A stretch of DNA of 64,000 bases from Zymoseptoria tritici IPO323 (taxonomy: Eukaryota; Ascomycota; Dothideomycetes; Mycosphaerellales; Mycosphaerellaceae), in NCBI RefSeq assembly GCF_000219625.1, contig NC_018217.1, positions 3,596,001-3,660,000 of the forward strand, written 5' to 3'. Positions 43,098 through 54,019 of this stretch are shown here, one piece after another. Every line of letters begins with the position of its first letter. The stretch's first letter is position 1. A program made the translations under genes and the position numbers. The notes below the pieces were generated by a model. It was given only the letters and a program-made list of their open reading frames with translations, ran no database searches and was not told the origin of the DNA.

Positions 43098-44318
43098 TCA
43101 GCCTGCAAAAGGATGCTTCCCATATTGGCTCCTCTCGCCCATCTCCATGCCACTTCTCTGCACCCTCTTCGCGAATTCCAGAACCGACGCATCGTACTCT
43201 TCCCTCCCAGTCTCGCCCTTCAACCACCTTCCCATCTCCAAAGCATCATGCGCCGCCTGACTCGTCGAAGCCGCCGTATGAGGTCTGAAGCCAGCCAGAG
43301 CATCACCCACCAACAACACCTTCCCGCCCAAGAACTTATTCTGATCGCTAACATTATCCGTAATAGCCTGCACAAACGGATGCGCCGTCTTGCTCACCGC
43401 TTCAGCAAATTGCGGCGGCAGGATCTTCGCAGCATAGATCTTCTGCTTCTCCCATACAGCCGGCTTGATCGTGTCGACGGGAAGAGTGATGGCGTGGCGT
43501 TTGCCGTGGATGTCCGTCATCAGTTCTTCAAGTTCGGGGCTGCCTTCTTTGTAGTTGTTGTACCAAACCCAGTTGAACAGTCTACTTCCAGGCTCGGTCG
43601 TGCCTTCATGTGGGATGAGATAGCCAAGGACTTGAATGCCTTGAGTGTGATAGAAGGTGAACTTCTCGGTGAAGGTCTCGCGAGCGGAAGGGGACAGTTC
43701 TGTCTCTGGTACGGTTCCTCTCCAGCCGACGTAGCCGACGTACTTTCTCTGTACATCTGGTTTGAGAAGTCGACGGACAGTTGAGGATCCACCGTCCGCT
43801 CCGATGAGGAGGTTTGCAGTGGCGGTCTGCTCGCCTTTGTCTTTGTGAGTCCAGGTCACTTTGACGCCGTCCGGGACGTCTTGGATGTCTGTTACGGTGC
43901 AGCCATTCTCGTAGGTCGCTTGCGGTCGATCGTCTGACTCCAGACCTTTGACATACGGACTTTCCAGTCCTTCCACTCGCCATCGTAGGAGATGATACAG
44001 TAGATCCCAGGAGGTCATCCGCTGCTGCCGCTTGTCGACACTTTCGGCAATGACGTCGCCGGTATGTTTCAAATACTGTCGCTGCGTGCTGGTGATCGCG
44101 ATTTCTCTGCCCGGTCGTACATATTCATTGAAGAAGGCTTGGGTTTCATTCCCGGCTACGACTCCCGCCCCTTGATTGTGGAGAAGGGCTGTGGGAGAAC
44201 GTTCGAGGATGAGGACTTTGGGTGGCGAGGGGAGGGAAAGCAAGGTCAGAGCATGCATCAGTCCGGCGAGTGAGCCGCCGACGATGATGACATTCTTGTA
44301 TTGTTGAGATGTTGACAT
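43098..44318 (-). CDS. FAD-dependent aromatic-type monooxygenase (406 aa)
   Basis: Single exon from ATG 44318 (MSTSQQYKNVIIVGG). The N-terminal Rossmann motif VIIVGGSLAGL with an acidic strand end (LILERS) binds the ADP part of FAD. NLLIGADGGSSTVRRLL is the mid-protein DG motif. GKVLLVGDALAGFRPHTAASTSQAAHDA is the GD motif contacting the ribityl chain. The RPHTAA variant is typical of the 2,6-dihydroxypyridine-hydroxylase-like branch of the PHBH fold, so hydroxylation of an N-heterocycle or phenol using NAD(P)H is plausible but not proven. The frame is open upstream to 44,543, but the start chosen fits the family. No membrane segment. The gene lies alone between unrelated genes, not in an evident catabolic cluster. 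Confidence 0.88.
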   Translation of the reverse strand: MSTSQQYKNVIIVGGSLAGLMHALTLLSLPSPPKVLILERSPTALLHNQGAGVVAGNETQAFFNEYVRPGREIAITSTQRQYLKHTGDVIAESVDKRQQRMTSWDLLYHLLRWRVEGLESPYVKGLESDDRPQATYENGCTVTDIQDVPDGVKVTWTHKDKGEQTATANLLIGADGGSSTVRRLLKPDVQRKYVGYVGWRGTVPETELSPSARETFTEKFTFYHTQGIQVLGYLIPHEGTTEPGSRLFNWVWYNNYKEGSPELEELMTDIHGKRHAITLPVDTIKPAVWEKQKIYAAKILPPQFAEAVSKTAHPFVQAITDNVSDQNKFLGGKVLLVGDALAGFRPHTAASTSQAAHDALEMGRWLKGETGREEYDASVLEFAKRVQRSGMEMGERSQYGKHPFAG

Positions 44319-44598
44319 TGCGAAGTTGTGTAACGAAGTCGTGGTATGAGGGATCACGAGGTCAACCGGTGAAGTCAAAGATGAGGTGAGGTCACTGAGG
44401 TGTCGATCAGTAGAAGCTCGAGCAAGCTCCATGCTTTTGAGGCAGCCGTCTATGATCGCAAGTACATCGACGCAACTCTCTAATTTGTACATACGAAAGT
44501 AAGAGATGAACAAGATCCTTCGATCAATGCCAGACCCGCCCACAATTTGCCCTCATCCGTCGTCCATCGTAACATCATCATGCATCTGGAGCCCATCC

Positions 44599-45348
44599 TC
44601 AAGCACCCGCGAGGAGATGCAGAACCCTCGCAACCTTCCACGAATACTGCCGTAACTCATTTCGCGTGCTCATGAGAGCAGCCTTGACCCTGACGCTTTC
44701 GCTTTGCCACGATAGCTCACTCGCGAGGAATTTAACAAGCCATTCTTCAAGCGTCCGGAGATTGCCTAGCAGGCTGTCAATCCCACTCTTTCGTCGTTGG
44801 CAATCGGATGCACCACAAAGTTCCAGATATCGAAGCAGGTTATCGAGTGTTGACAGGCCGGCACAAAAGTGTCTCCGAACAAAGTCGAAGAGCTGGATGC
44901 CCTCGAGGTCGCTTGGGCTTGGAGTTCTTGTTGGACGCCATTGAGGTGCTGAGGGACTGATCGTGGTTGTATATTTGGTAGGAAGCGGAGATGGAGGCGT
45001 GGTGATCAGGCTCAGGACTGGTCTTGGAGGTCTTGGTTGTGGGCATGGTGATATTGTCTGCTCGACATACCAGTCTGGCCGCGACAAGCGAGCAGACATT
45101 TCGACTGCGTTCATGGCGTTCTTGTTGTTGTCCCTTCGGAGAATCGCCTGAAGAAGCGTGGAAGGAACAGGAACAATGCAGAGATTGAGATTGGGAACAT
45201 GGGGATGCAAAGCGAAAGTAAGAACTTACCTACTTAGGTGTATATCACTCTCAACCACACACTCTCCTATCGACGAGATCGCGGCGCCGCCGGCCTCTAT
45301 ATCGACGATATTGCAGGTGACTCGCACGTCTCTGCCGTCTGCAGACAT
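44599..45348 (-). CDS. Small hypothetical protein, two exons (217 aa)
   Basis: My model joins 45348-45230 and 45133-44599 across an intron with donor GTAAGT. The acceptor CGAAG is weak, but it is the only one nearby that keeps the frame; a better-looking CTTCAG 14 bases earlier (intron end at 45148) does not. Exon 1 reads MSADGRDVRVTCNIVDIEAGGAAISSIG. Exon 2 has a Pro/Ser/Thr-rich stretch, then a predicted helical C-terminus containing LLRYLELCGASDC and TLEEWLVKFLASELSW. I recognise no family, and no signal peptide or membrane segment is visible. It could be a coiled-coil or regulator fragment; the splice model is the weak point. Confidence 0.45.
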
Positions 45349-46172
45349 ATGGTGTCCCGCGTACGAGGCCTAGCACTGTGACTGGCAATCGGCGAGTAGG
45401 TTTCAGACATGCCGGCGGCCTCATTTCAATGATCTCGGGCGAGAGCTTCGTGAGAGGAGAGCAGCGATCGATCGGCATATTAGCAGAAGTCTGGAATACT
45501 AGGTCGAGAGGTTGTGGTTGATTTGGGGGTGGCTCCCGGTGTCAATAACAGACGTGGTACCATGTTGTCGCAGTGTCCGCGAATCGGGCCGGAGTTCCGA
45601 CGTCGAGTCAAGGCGAAAGGTCGCTGAGACATCGCACAGTCGGGGCGAATGGCGCACGGGATGAAACGTGGGCGTGTTGCAAGAAATCGGAGAAGAGAGC
45701 AATAGAAGCCGACGATATAGTTTGGGCTTAGTCATCGTTCTGTCGGCCAATCTTTCTTCCGCTGTCGTCGTCAACCTGCATCTTTAGAACCAACACCACT
45801 GCAAGCTTCTGCAGAGGCAAAGGCTCTCTGCCGGTCATCATCAGACGCAGACATGAGCTACTGCAGAATGCTTGAGCCGACGGGTGCCGGCAGAAGCCAC
45901 TTTATCGGTAGAGTAGGAAGCATGAACGACTCTTGAGGTCAGTTGAACAGTAGGTCAGAAGGACGACTTTCATTCATCCCACAGCATTGCTTGAGCCATT
46001 GAGCCACTGAACAGAGCAGACGGAGACCCGAGACAAGCACCCGCAGGGCGGTACATGCACAACATGCCGTGTGACGCAGAACATCTTCACACCGGCAGCA
46101 ACCTGATTGACATTGAGAAGCTGTGCGACCTATCATATGCACGACCTCATGCAGTGACTGACCATTGAGCAG
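45349..46172. other. Intergenic, probably holding methyltransferase exon 1
   Basis: 824 bases without a defensible gene. The methyltransferase at 46,173 lacks an in-frame ATG upstream of its conserved start, so a short first exon and an intron should lie here. A branch-point-like CTGAC at 46,157-46,161 precedes the acceptor GAGCAG. The donor was not identified. Confidence 0.4.
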
Positions 46173-47250
46173 GCGACGAGACCTTGATTCTCAGAACGAC
46201 AATGCATACGATTGGACTTACGAAAATGGCCGCCGGTATGCTTCGACTGAACTGGGCCACTACTACATGCCCAATGACGAACCAGAAATCCAACGACTCA
46301 ACGAGCAGCATTGGATCTTGACGCAGGTCAAGGGGGGAAAGCTGCATCACGCTCCTCTACCAAAGAGAGATGGCCTAAAGATACTCGACGTGGGCTGTGG
46401 GAGTGGGATATGGTGTCTTCAGATCGCCGAAGACTACCCCAAAGCGATGGTATTCGGGATGGATGTCAGCCCAGTCCAGCCTCAGAAGAAGCCGGCGAAT
46501 GTGGAGTGGTTCACAAATGATATGGAGAAGGAGTGGCCTTTTCCGGATGAGTACTTTGATTTCATACATCTCAGTCTAGTCCATGGATGCGTGGGAGACT
46601 GGGACGAGATGCTGGCGAAGATGGTGCGGCATCTTGCACCGGGAGGATTTCTCGAACACCAAGAGTTCTCTCTCTGCCGCCAGTACCTCATGGACGAAGA
46701 CGACAAGCCGCTCCCGATGTCTGACGACATCAGTGAGCTTCCACCTTTCTTCCAATGGAACCGATACATGGACCAAGCGGCTCAGAAACGTGGTCGACCG
46801 CTCCAGCTCGGTCCACACCTACACACCTTTCAAGAACACGCCGGTCTACTCGATGTCCACGAAATCGTCTTCCCTCACAAATGGGGTACATGGCCGAATG
46901 ATCCGACGGAGCGAGCGCTCGGTGCGAGGACAATGCTGTCGGCTATGTCTGGTATGGAAGGATTCACCACGATCCTGTTCACCAAGGTTCTTGGTTGGTC
47001 GTTGGAGGATACGCAGGCTTTCATTCTGAAGGTTAAGCGGGATATGAGGGACGACAGTCTGAGAAAGGTCATGGATCTGCACGTTGTATATGGCAGGAAG
47101 GCTGGCTATCCAAATGATGCTTCGCGGAATGCCTCTCACAGCACTGGCAAGTCGCAGTATGTACAGGTCGGCATGGGCATACTGCTGGGTGCTGCTATTG
47201 CTTCGGTGGCTTCACTCTGGTTCATGCGAAGGCGCAAATCACTCATTTGA
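46173..47250 (+). CDS. LaeA-like SAM-dependent methyltransferase, 5' exon missing
   Basis: The frame from about 46173 encodes DNAYDWTYENGRRYAS...GHYYMPNDEPE, the usual start of fungal LaeA/UMTA-type methyltransferases. The SAM-binding motif I LDVGCGSGIWCLQIA, FGMDVSPVQP and YFDFIHLSLVHGCVGDWDEML with APGGFLEHQEF follow. A single hydrophobic helix, VGMGILLGAAIASVASLWFM, followed by RRRK ends the protein, so it may be tail-anchored, which is unusual for the family. An in-frame TGA at 46159 and the lack of an ATG before the conserved block mean the true start is in an unseen upstream exon. AG acceptors at 46172 or about 46191 are possible. Such proteins range from the global regulator LaeA to small-molecule methyltransferases. 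The substrate cannot be told. Confidence 0.85.
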
Positions 47251-47483
47251 TACTACGGCACCGAACGCGACACTTTCTTCGGACAAGACGACAGCATGCG
47301 TGGTCTATCCGTCTTGCAGCAAGCCTCGGTCGAAATTACGTTGCTATAGTAACCCTCTATTGACACGCGCTTCACCGCGAAACGTTGACCGAACACGATC
47401 ACCGTTTCGGGACTCATGCCGACGAACGTCTTCAACGTCTGTCAAACGTCTCCGATATACCCTCTATCGCTGCCGGAGCGCCA

Positions 47484-49334
47484 ATGGCGCGACCAAGCAG
47501 GGTCAAATCGCCGAAACACGCCCAATTCGAGGTCTACACCGATGAAAACGACGCGACCACGTCCTCCCTGCACGACCGAAACGTTTCTAATCATGGCGAT
47601 ATTGAAGACGACGTGGGCGAAGAGAATGGAGCTGCAGTTGACAAGATGTTGCTGTACGACGGTATTGATGATATAATGGAGCCAGATGTGGAATATGACG
47701 ACGAAGATGGCAGCATCCTGGATGACATCGAAGCCTCGCTGCTGGAGTTGTCCGCGAACACACTAGGCGAGCAAACCGATACTTCCGCCGATGCAGACGA
47801 TGAATACCGACGAGAATCAGCCATGACTACAGCTTCGATCTCCTCCATGCCCGACTCTACAGTCTTCGACACCGACAACGGCGCCACACAGAAGTTCCCG
47901 TACACTCCTCAGTCTGTGCGACCGACATTTCGACACGACTCTCTACGACGAATACAAACCCCGACATCCTCCTCCCGCGTTCCAGGAAAGCGGCAATCCG
48001 TCCTTCATCTCCGCTCGTCAAGAACAGGGACCCCGCGCTCCGCCCGGAAAACACGGCAGCAAGAGTTGGAAGAAAAGAAGCACGAGTTTCCACTTGTGCT
48101 TTTACATCTCACGCTCCTGCCCATCTCCCTCCGCTGGAGTGAGGCGAGTCTGCAACGTCTCCTCCCTCCGACGACATTGCGGGACCTGCACCTCCTCCGC
48201 TCAAAAGTCTCGGACACGATTCTCCAACGTGGGATTCTGGTTCCGCACCCGAGAGGGGAGTATGAACTACTGGAAGAGAGACTATTGGAAGCGTTGGAAT
48301 TGCAACAAGAGAGGATTACAAAATGCGGACATTATGTAGGAGTTGGACGGTCATCGGTCGGCTCTTCGTCAGAAGAGGAGGGCGATGGGGAAGGCAGTAT
48401 CCACAGCACGGCAGACTCAGGTGTTGACATCAGTCCTCCGGGCTTGGAAGCAGAAGCATGCAGCACTTGCCAGCGTCAAGTGAAGACTACCGGTCTGGCA
48501 ACCTCGTTCAACGACAGCAAATGGTCCATCAAAATCTACGCCGCCAACGGCCTCATGCGCTCATCCGCGTGGGCGGCGGCTTGGGAGGAGATGGAGCGTG
48601 TGGACGTCGAGATCCTCCCGTGGATAAGCGAGGAAGTTCGCAAAGCGTTGGATGCGGCTGCGGAGAAAGAGGCGGAAGAAGATGAAGAGGAAAGGATGAG
48701 GACACTAGTCGAAGAGCAAGTCCGACTTGCGCACGAGAGAGAGCTCGGAAAGCGAGCAGAGGAGCAAAACAGACCGCGACCATCTCAGCCACAAGAACGA
48801 CCAGCGACGTTTGAGGAGCAAGCCCTCCAACAGTTCAGTCGACGCAGCCTGCCTTTGACGATGATTCCGGACCCGCTTCCACTAGTCTACAAACCCGCCG
48901 ATGTACCCCTCTCCATCCTCCTGAGGAATTACATCTACCTCCTCGCGCAAGATAAACGGAATATCGCCATTTTCGTCCTCGCGATCTTTGCGGCGTGGGT
49001 GAGCCTGGGCTCTGTACTTCGATCAAGTCCAGGACCCGGCGGACAAGTCTTGACTGTGCTGAACGAGAGCGGTGCTGCTTCGATGGCGTCTGGTCTCGAG
49101 TCGTGCGGCCTTCCGGAGGTCTTCTCAAGCGCCACGGAGATGCTTCCTTCTGTCACGCCAGTCGTGGACAACGTCCTGAAGCCAGTGGAAGCTGTGCTAA
49201 GCGCAGAAGATGGCTATTCGGCGCCTGTAGACGGGTCCACCGAGCAGGATAGTTCTGAGGATATCTGCCGGAATCCGATGTCAACGACTGAGCTTTTCGC
49301 ACGCAGAGAAGAGAAGTCTCCGCTAACAGCTTGA
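47484..49334 (+). CDS. Conserved fungal single-pass membrane protein, unknown function (616 aa)
   Basis: Single exon. The ATG at 47484 in GCGCCAATGGCG is preferred; codons upstream are open but lack an ATG. The N-terminal 200 residues are acidic and Ser/Thr-rich (DDVGEENG, VEYDDEDGSILDD). A helical centre reads LVLLHLTLLPISLRWSE, LRSKVSDTILQRGILVPHPRGEYELLEERLLEALEL and a CGHYVG. A CSTCQRQ segment and a charged coiled coil (AAEKEAEEDEEERMRTLVEEQ) follow. One hydrophobic segment, IAIFVLAIFAAWVSLGSVL, lies near the C-terminus. I recall similar fungal proteins, sometimes labelled as pathway-specific nitrogen regulators, but that label is weakly founded. It converges with GPI13, 147 bases apart. 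Confidence 0.82.
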   Translation: MARPSRVKSPKHAQFEVYTDENDATTSSLHDRNVSNHGDIEDDVGEENGAAVDKMLLYDGIDDIMEPDVEYDDEDGSILDDIEASLLELSANTLGEQTDTSADADDEYRRESAMTTASISSMPDSTVFDTDNGATQKFPYTPQSVRPTFRHDSLRRIQTPTSSSRVPGKRQSVLHLRSSRTGTPRSARKTRQQELEEKKHEFPLVLLHLTLLPISLRWSEASLQRLLPPTTLRDLHLLRSKVSDTILQRGILVPHPRGEYELLEERLLEALELQQERITKCGHYVGVGRSSVGSSSEEEGDGEGSIHSTADSGVDISPPGLEAEACSTCQRQVKTTGLATSFNDSKWSIKIYAANGLMRSSAWAAAWEEMERVDVEILPWISEEVRKALDAAAEKEAEEDEEERMRTLVEEQVRLAHERELGKRAEEQNRPRPSQPQERPATFEEQALQQFSRRSLPLTMIPDPLPLVYKPADVPLSILLRNYIYLLAQDKRNIAIFVLAIFAAWVSLGSVLRSSPGPGGQVLTVLNESGAASMASGLESCGLPEVFSSATEMLPSVTPVVDNVLKPVEAVLSAEDGYSAPVDGSTEQDSSEDICRNPMSTTELFARREEKSPLTA

Positions 49335-49481
49335 CGGAAAGAATCGCGGGACGGCGTGGGAATGAAGGAACGAGGGATGATTGTATGTAGCGTTCGGTAA
49401 TTAAATCAACAAAGATACCCCTGACACGCATACAATGTCCAATTCCAACTTTCCTCGTCCCAAATCTCTGTACACCACCCA

Positions 49482-52400
49482 TCACCCCTCCGCCCACCCA
49501 AAAATCCCACCCACGCTCCCCATCCCCCACCGACACCCTCCCACCGCAGCCACCGCCCCCAGCACCTCCACCAGCAACAACACCACCACCCCCACCAACA
49601 TCCTCGGCATAAACACCCGATAAAGCATCAAATGCCTCCTCAACCACCCCGCCTCCACCACCGTCGCCAGCGCAATCCCCGCGAAAAACAACACATACGT
49701 CGCCATCGCGCCCGCCACTCGACCCAACAATCCAGGGAACTTCGGCGGGACTTTCCACAACACCACCGCCGGGACCGCGAGGGTACACAGAGTGAAACTC
49801 GCGAAAGTATTCCCCACCACGAGGAGCGGACTCCAGGGGTATGTAATCGTCTTGAGGGGGACGAAGGCGCTTTCCCATTGGATTGTAACGAGAGCGGCTT
49901 GATGGCCTGTTTTGAAGAAGTGGAAACTGCCGAGTAAAGCGAGCACGATGGGTCCGATGGGGGAGCGGCGGAGGTCGTTGGCGTCGATGACTTCGAGGAG
50001 GTTGAGGATTGAAATCATGAGGAGGGCGAGCACGCCTTGGCCCATGGGTTTGGAGAGCAGGAGGAGGGCGAGGAGCCAGAGGAAGGGGAGGAGGAGGTAG
50101 CGCGTGCCGTGGGTGTTGGCGTAGCCGAGGATGATGAGTTTTGGACGAGGAGCGACGGGGCCGCGGGAGGAGATGGTCGTCAAGACGGGTGCGTCCGCGT
50201 CGGAGGTGATGGGTTTGGAGGTGGATTTGAGGGAGGGGGTTGTCGGAGAAGGAGTGTCGGCGGCTTCTTGCCGGACGACGAGCATGGGGCTTGCCCAGAT
50301 GTAGGTACCGTAGCCGGCGGCGAAAGCTAGAGCGAGGACGATCTGGGCGATGACGACGCGGACGGACTTGAGAGTGGACTTGGAGTAGAGGTCTGGGAAC
50401 CAATCTCCGTCGTCGGCGGCATCGATCGTCCAGAATGTGGCGACGAGGAGTAAGCCGAGGCGCATGGCGATGCCGATCCAGATGACTGCTGAGCCGTGGT
50501 AGTTTTGTGTGCGAACGTAGAAGTGTTTGATAGCGGATGGGAGCAGAGTGGCGACTGCGAAGGGGATGGCGAGTTGCCATTTCGCGGAGGTTGAGGATGT
50601 CGAGCTGGCGTAGTACGTTGAGATGCAGTAGGGCATTTGCTCTTCGCGGCAGAGGCGGGACAAGCTGGCCAGACGGGTGCAGAAGAGGAAGGAAAGGGAG
50701 TTGGTCGCGCCCAGGAAGCGGTCGTTGTAGTCCGCTTGTCCAAGAGAGGATGCCAGCATGCAAATCCCAAAGGTAGAGAGGAGGAATAGCAGTTGCTCGT
50801 CTTCCCAGATCGTGAAGGAGTTGGAAGCAAATCCAATGCAAAGGAGGAGGGTGCTGAGAGTGCATAGCCATCCCCAGAAAGTCGTCGGCACAGGCCACTT
50901 GAGGATCTCTCTCGCAGGATAGAAGCCGAGGAGAGTCGCAAGGATGCCTCCTATCGCAGCGCCGAAAGCCGTGTATTGCGTGAAGGAGAATTCGGGGATC
51001 GATCCGACGCCTGCGCCGATGAGTCCTCCCACGGTCGTACCCATCAATCCCCATCCAAGCAAGGCAGGTGTCAACGCTGCTCGATCGCCGTTCACGCCCT
51101 GCGCATACATCGCAATGACAGCGAACGTGCCCACCAATGCCACAATCCCCATAATCATGCTCGCAATGTCAAACCTCGCCCACAGACTCTTGCAGATCCG
51201 CAGATTCTCCGCCTGATACGCGCGAAAAGCCTCGTATGCACTTCTCTGCGTTCCCTTTCCAGACCCAACATCCTTCCACACCTCTCCCGCCTTCGCCCAC
51301 AACGCCTCTGTCGAACTCGTCGCATCCTCATCCAGTCCTCTCGCCTTCGCATACTCCCCTTGATACCGATGAATCTGCGCAGCCGTAAGCCTACCCACTT
51401 CCGCCAACTTGCCATAATCCGGCTGCGTGACTCCTCCATCCCCATGAAATGCCTCGGAAATGGGATGTCCCAAATTGTTAAACGGAATCGGAATACCCAA
51501 CAACAACGCCAACGTCGGCACGAGATCGATCTGCGCCACAGGCCTCTCCTTCGCCGTCTGAGGAGGCATGACATCCTCTTGGCTCTCTCGTCCAAAGATT
51601 CCCTTGTTCGAGTACATCCACAACGCAGCTTCCACCTCATCGTCCGACTCCCCTCCATGATCACCCTTGACATCCATACCATGATCGCCCAGCACCACCA
51701 GCACAGTATCGTCGTCCAATTTCTCCACTATCCTGCGTAGTATACCATCCATCTGTCGTAATTTGTCTCCCATCGCGGGGTGGTCAGGTCCATATCGATG
51801 TCCTGCGTGATCCACGCCTAGATAATGTCCAATCACCACATCCCACTCTTTTTGACGTCCTGGTTCCAGCAATGGGAAGAGGTGCTCGTTGACTCCCTCG
51901 TCGACAGTGTGCAAGTCCCAGACGTTGAAGGAATCGTAGGCTCGTGTAAGGTTTGGTTCGAAAAGGCCGGGAAAAAGGGAGTGCCACGTATCGTCGCCGA
52001 GGTGGACCACCTTCTTGCCTGCTAGATATAGCTGTTCAACCAGATTGTCCTCGTCAATGGCCGTGCCTGCAAAGTTCGAACCAGCATCAATGAAGGTTGG
52101 TAGTGTCCCTGTCGTCAATCCCTTCAATCGTTGCAACGTTGTCGTAGGAGGATCCGCAATGAATGGTCGAAGGAAAGCCTTCTCCGGATGCTCGAGAGCG
52201 GTGGAATGCAAGAACGGCAACGCATTGTGGAAGTGTTGGTGCGGCGAGGAGGTCGAATTCGCGTGCGGGATGGTGAAGTCGTAGCGAAGAGCGTCAATCA
52301 CGATGATGACGGCTTTGGGGAAAGATTGCGGATGCCAGCAGCCGGTGTCGGGGATCGTGGCGAGGTCGGTGGGAGGAACGGCGCATTCGGAGCGGTTGGG

Positions 52401-52640
52401 GAGGACGAGGCGCGAGAGGAGGAAGCCGGAGCAGAAGAGGTAGATGGCGAGGGCGTGGAAGATGCTGGGATTGAGGTGTTAGTTGTGAGGGAGGAGGAGG
52501 ACTGTTTACCCGTACAAGATGAGGAAGAAGAAGGCGACGACGAGTAAATGCCGTGCTTTGAACTGGACTTCTCGTTGGTGGTTGATCTCCTTTTCTGAGA
52601 GAGCATTCGTCTCGTCTGTGGTCCCCTCTTTGGTCTCCAT
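49482..52640 (-). CDS. GPI13: GPI ethanolamine phosphate transferase 3 (GPI13/PIG-O)
   Basis: Exons 52640-52510 and 52464-49482 with a 45-nt intron whose join reads LILYG-IFHALAIYLF; 1,037 aa. This ER membrane enzyme adds ethanolamine phosphate to the third mannose of GPI anchors, the link used to attach proteins. A first transmembrane helix spans the exon join. The lumenal alkaline-phosphatase-like domain shows VIIVIDALRYDF, PTTTLQRLKGLTTGTLPTFIDAG, IGHYLGVDHAGHRYGP and VVLGDHGMDVKGDHGG, with the metal-binding Asp and His residues in place. The C-terminal half has many membrane helices. Length fits the family. Start ATG 52640 gives METKEGTTDE. A long minus-strand frame at 49,153-51,054 is a shadow. 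Confidence 0.95.
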
Positions 52641-53404
52641 TTTGTGTATGTCCCTCTCTATATTCCCAAGCGCGAATGCAATATGCTGGATTTATGATAT
52701 ACAAGCCATGAACAAGAAGAAAATGCGATCAAGAAAGAAAGAAAGAAAGGAGAGGAGGAAGGAGTCAATGGTAGATCATGAGAAGATAGTAGAGATGTGG
52801 CTCGAGGACTTTGATGAAGTTCAAGATTCGCGACTCCACCACGAAGCTCTGCCGTCCCTGGCGATCACCAAGGCGTTGTTCAACCCAGAGAAGTGCCGCA
52901 ACGAAGACGTCAACGATCAGAGTGTATACAGCACACAAGAGATTGGTATTCCATGTCCTGCTGACATTCATAATGCGACGGACGTGCATCATAACAATAC
53001 CTCACACCACGATTGAGATGCACTCCAGCGAACAAGTTCACGAACTGCCATTGAACAACGAGCATAATATACACACTAGAGTACCAATCTGACCAGAGAT
53101 CCACACACAAAACGAACACATCATCCTTCCCGTCATCTTCAAATCAAAAAGCCTGCGCTCTTCCAACTCGCAAAGAAGAGAAAAAGCTGAGGAAAAAACC
53201 CGCGATTCGACCGTAACAGGTCCAGTCATAATCTTCATAAAAACAGCAGATTCCGTGATCTCGTCCCCGTTCTGTAGTCGGGTGTTAGGGAAAAAGAGAC
53301 AGTATGAAAATTCCTCCTCCTCCTCTGCTTGCATCGACCACCATTTTGTGTCCGGCAATCAGTCGCAGCACTTCATTCCTCCTCAACAGTCCACACATCT
53401 CATT
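52641..53404. other. Intergenic, GPI13 promoter region
   Basis: 764 bases between the GPI13 start and the stop of the next minus-strand gene. They contain an A/G-rich run (about 52,730-52,770). No gene is supportable. Confidence 0.45.
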
Positions 53405-54019
53405 CTACTCCCTCACCGGCGCATTCCTCGCCTTCTCCACCAACCCTCCCACCCTCTCCAAGTCCACACTCTGCCACCTCTCCCCATCATTCATCCTCCC
53501 CACAAACCCCGTGCCCTCATCCCCACCCTCCAACCCTCCCACCCCACCCATCTCCCCCACCTTGACGACAACCACACACCCACTCTTCCTCTGCCCCGTC
53601 GCCTCATCAATCTCCTCCGGAAACGTAATCCTGATCTCCGGAATCGGACTCACAGGCGGGCTGGGAGAGCGCATGAACAGCGCCTTTTCCGTGTAGACGT
53701 CGTCTTTGCTCGCGCGGGTGAGGACTCGGCGGTGTTGACGGGAAGAGGAGGAGGTGGTGGAGAGGGAGGAGAGACGTTTTTCGATGTCGTGGGTGGAGAG
53801 GTCGTCTTCTTCGTCGGCGTAGGGAAGGGCGGAGTTTTGGTGTAAGCGAGCGCGGCGTCGGCGTTGGTACCAGAAGCCTGCTGTTATGATTATCGCGGTG
53901 AGGGCGAAGACGAGGACGGCGACGGTTAGGGCTATGGTGAGGGTGTTGGGTGTTCCGTTGTTGGAGGGTTTTGTTGGGTCGCTTGGGGTGGTGGAGTCGC
54001 GGCGGAGGAGGGACGCCAT
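53405..54019 (-). CDS. Small single-pass membrane protein, unknown (204 aa)
   Basis: Single exon from ATG 54019 (MASLLRRDSTTPSD). A short Ser/Thr/Pro/Asn-rich N-terminus, then one membrane helix TLTIALTVAVLVFALTAIIITAGF followed by the basic stop-transfer WYQRRRRAR: a type III or Nout orientation is likely. The cytosolic part carries DIEKRLSSLSTTSSSSR, a Pro-rich SPSPPVSPIPEIRITFPEE, a VVVVKVGEMGGVGGL segment and an amphipathic C-terminus. The PEIRITFPEE...VVVVKVGE pattern is one I associate with a widespread but uncharacterised fungal protein. The function is unknown. Confidence 0.78.
   Translation of the reverse strand: MASLLRRDSTTPSDPTKPSNNGTPNTLTIALTVAVLVFALTAIIITAGFWYQRRRRARLHQNSALPYADEEDDLSTHDIEKRLSSLSTTSSSSRQHRRVLTRASKDDVYTEKALFMRSPSPPVSPIPEIRITFPEEIDEATGQRKSGCVVVVKVGEMGGVGGLEGGDEGTGFVGRMNDGERWQSVDLERVGGLVEKARNAPVRE

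Noticed and set aside
41161..47250. Secondary-metabolite gene cluster
   Set aside because: A hydrolase, an FAD monooxygenase and a methyltransferase lie close together, but there is no backbone synthase, transporter or regulator, and housekeeping genes follow directly.
49153..51054. 633-aa minus-strand frame
   Set aside because: It overlaps GPI13 in another frame. Its translation is His/Arg/Pro-rich without family resemblance, a shadow of a GC-rich coding sequence.
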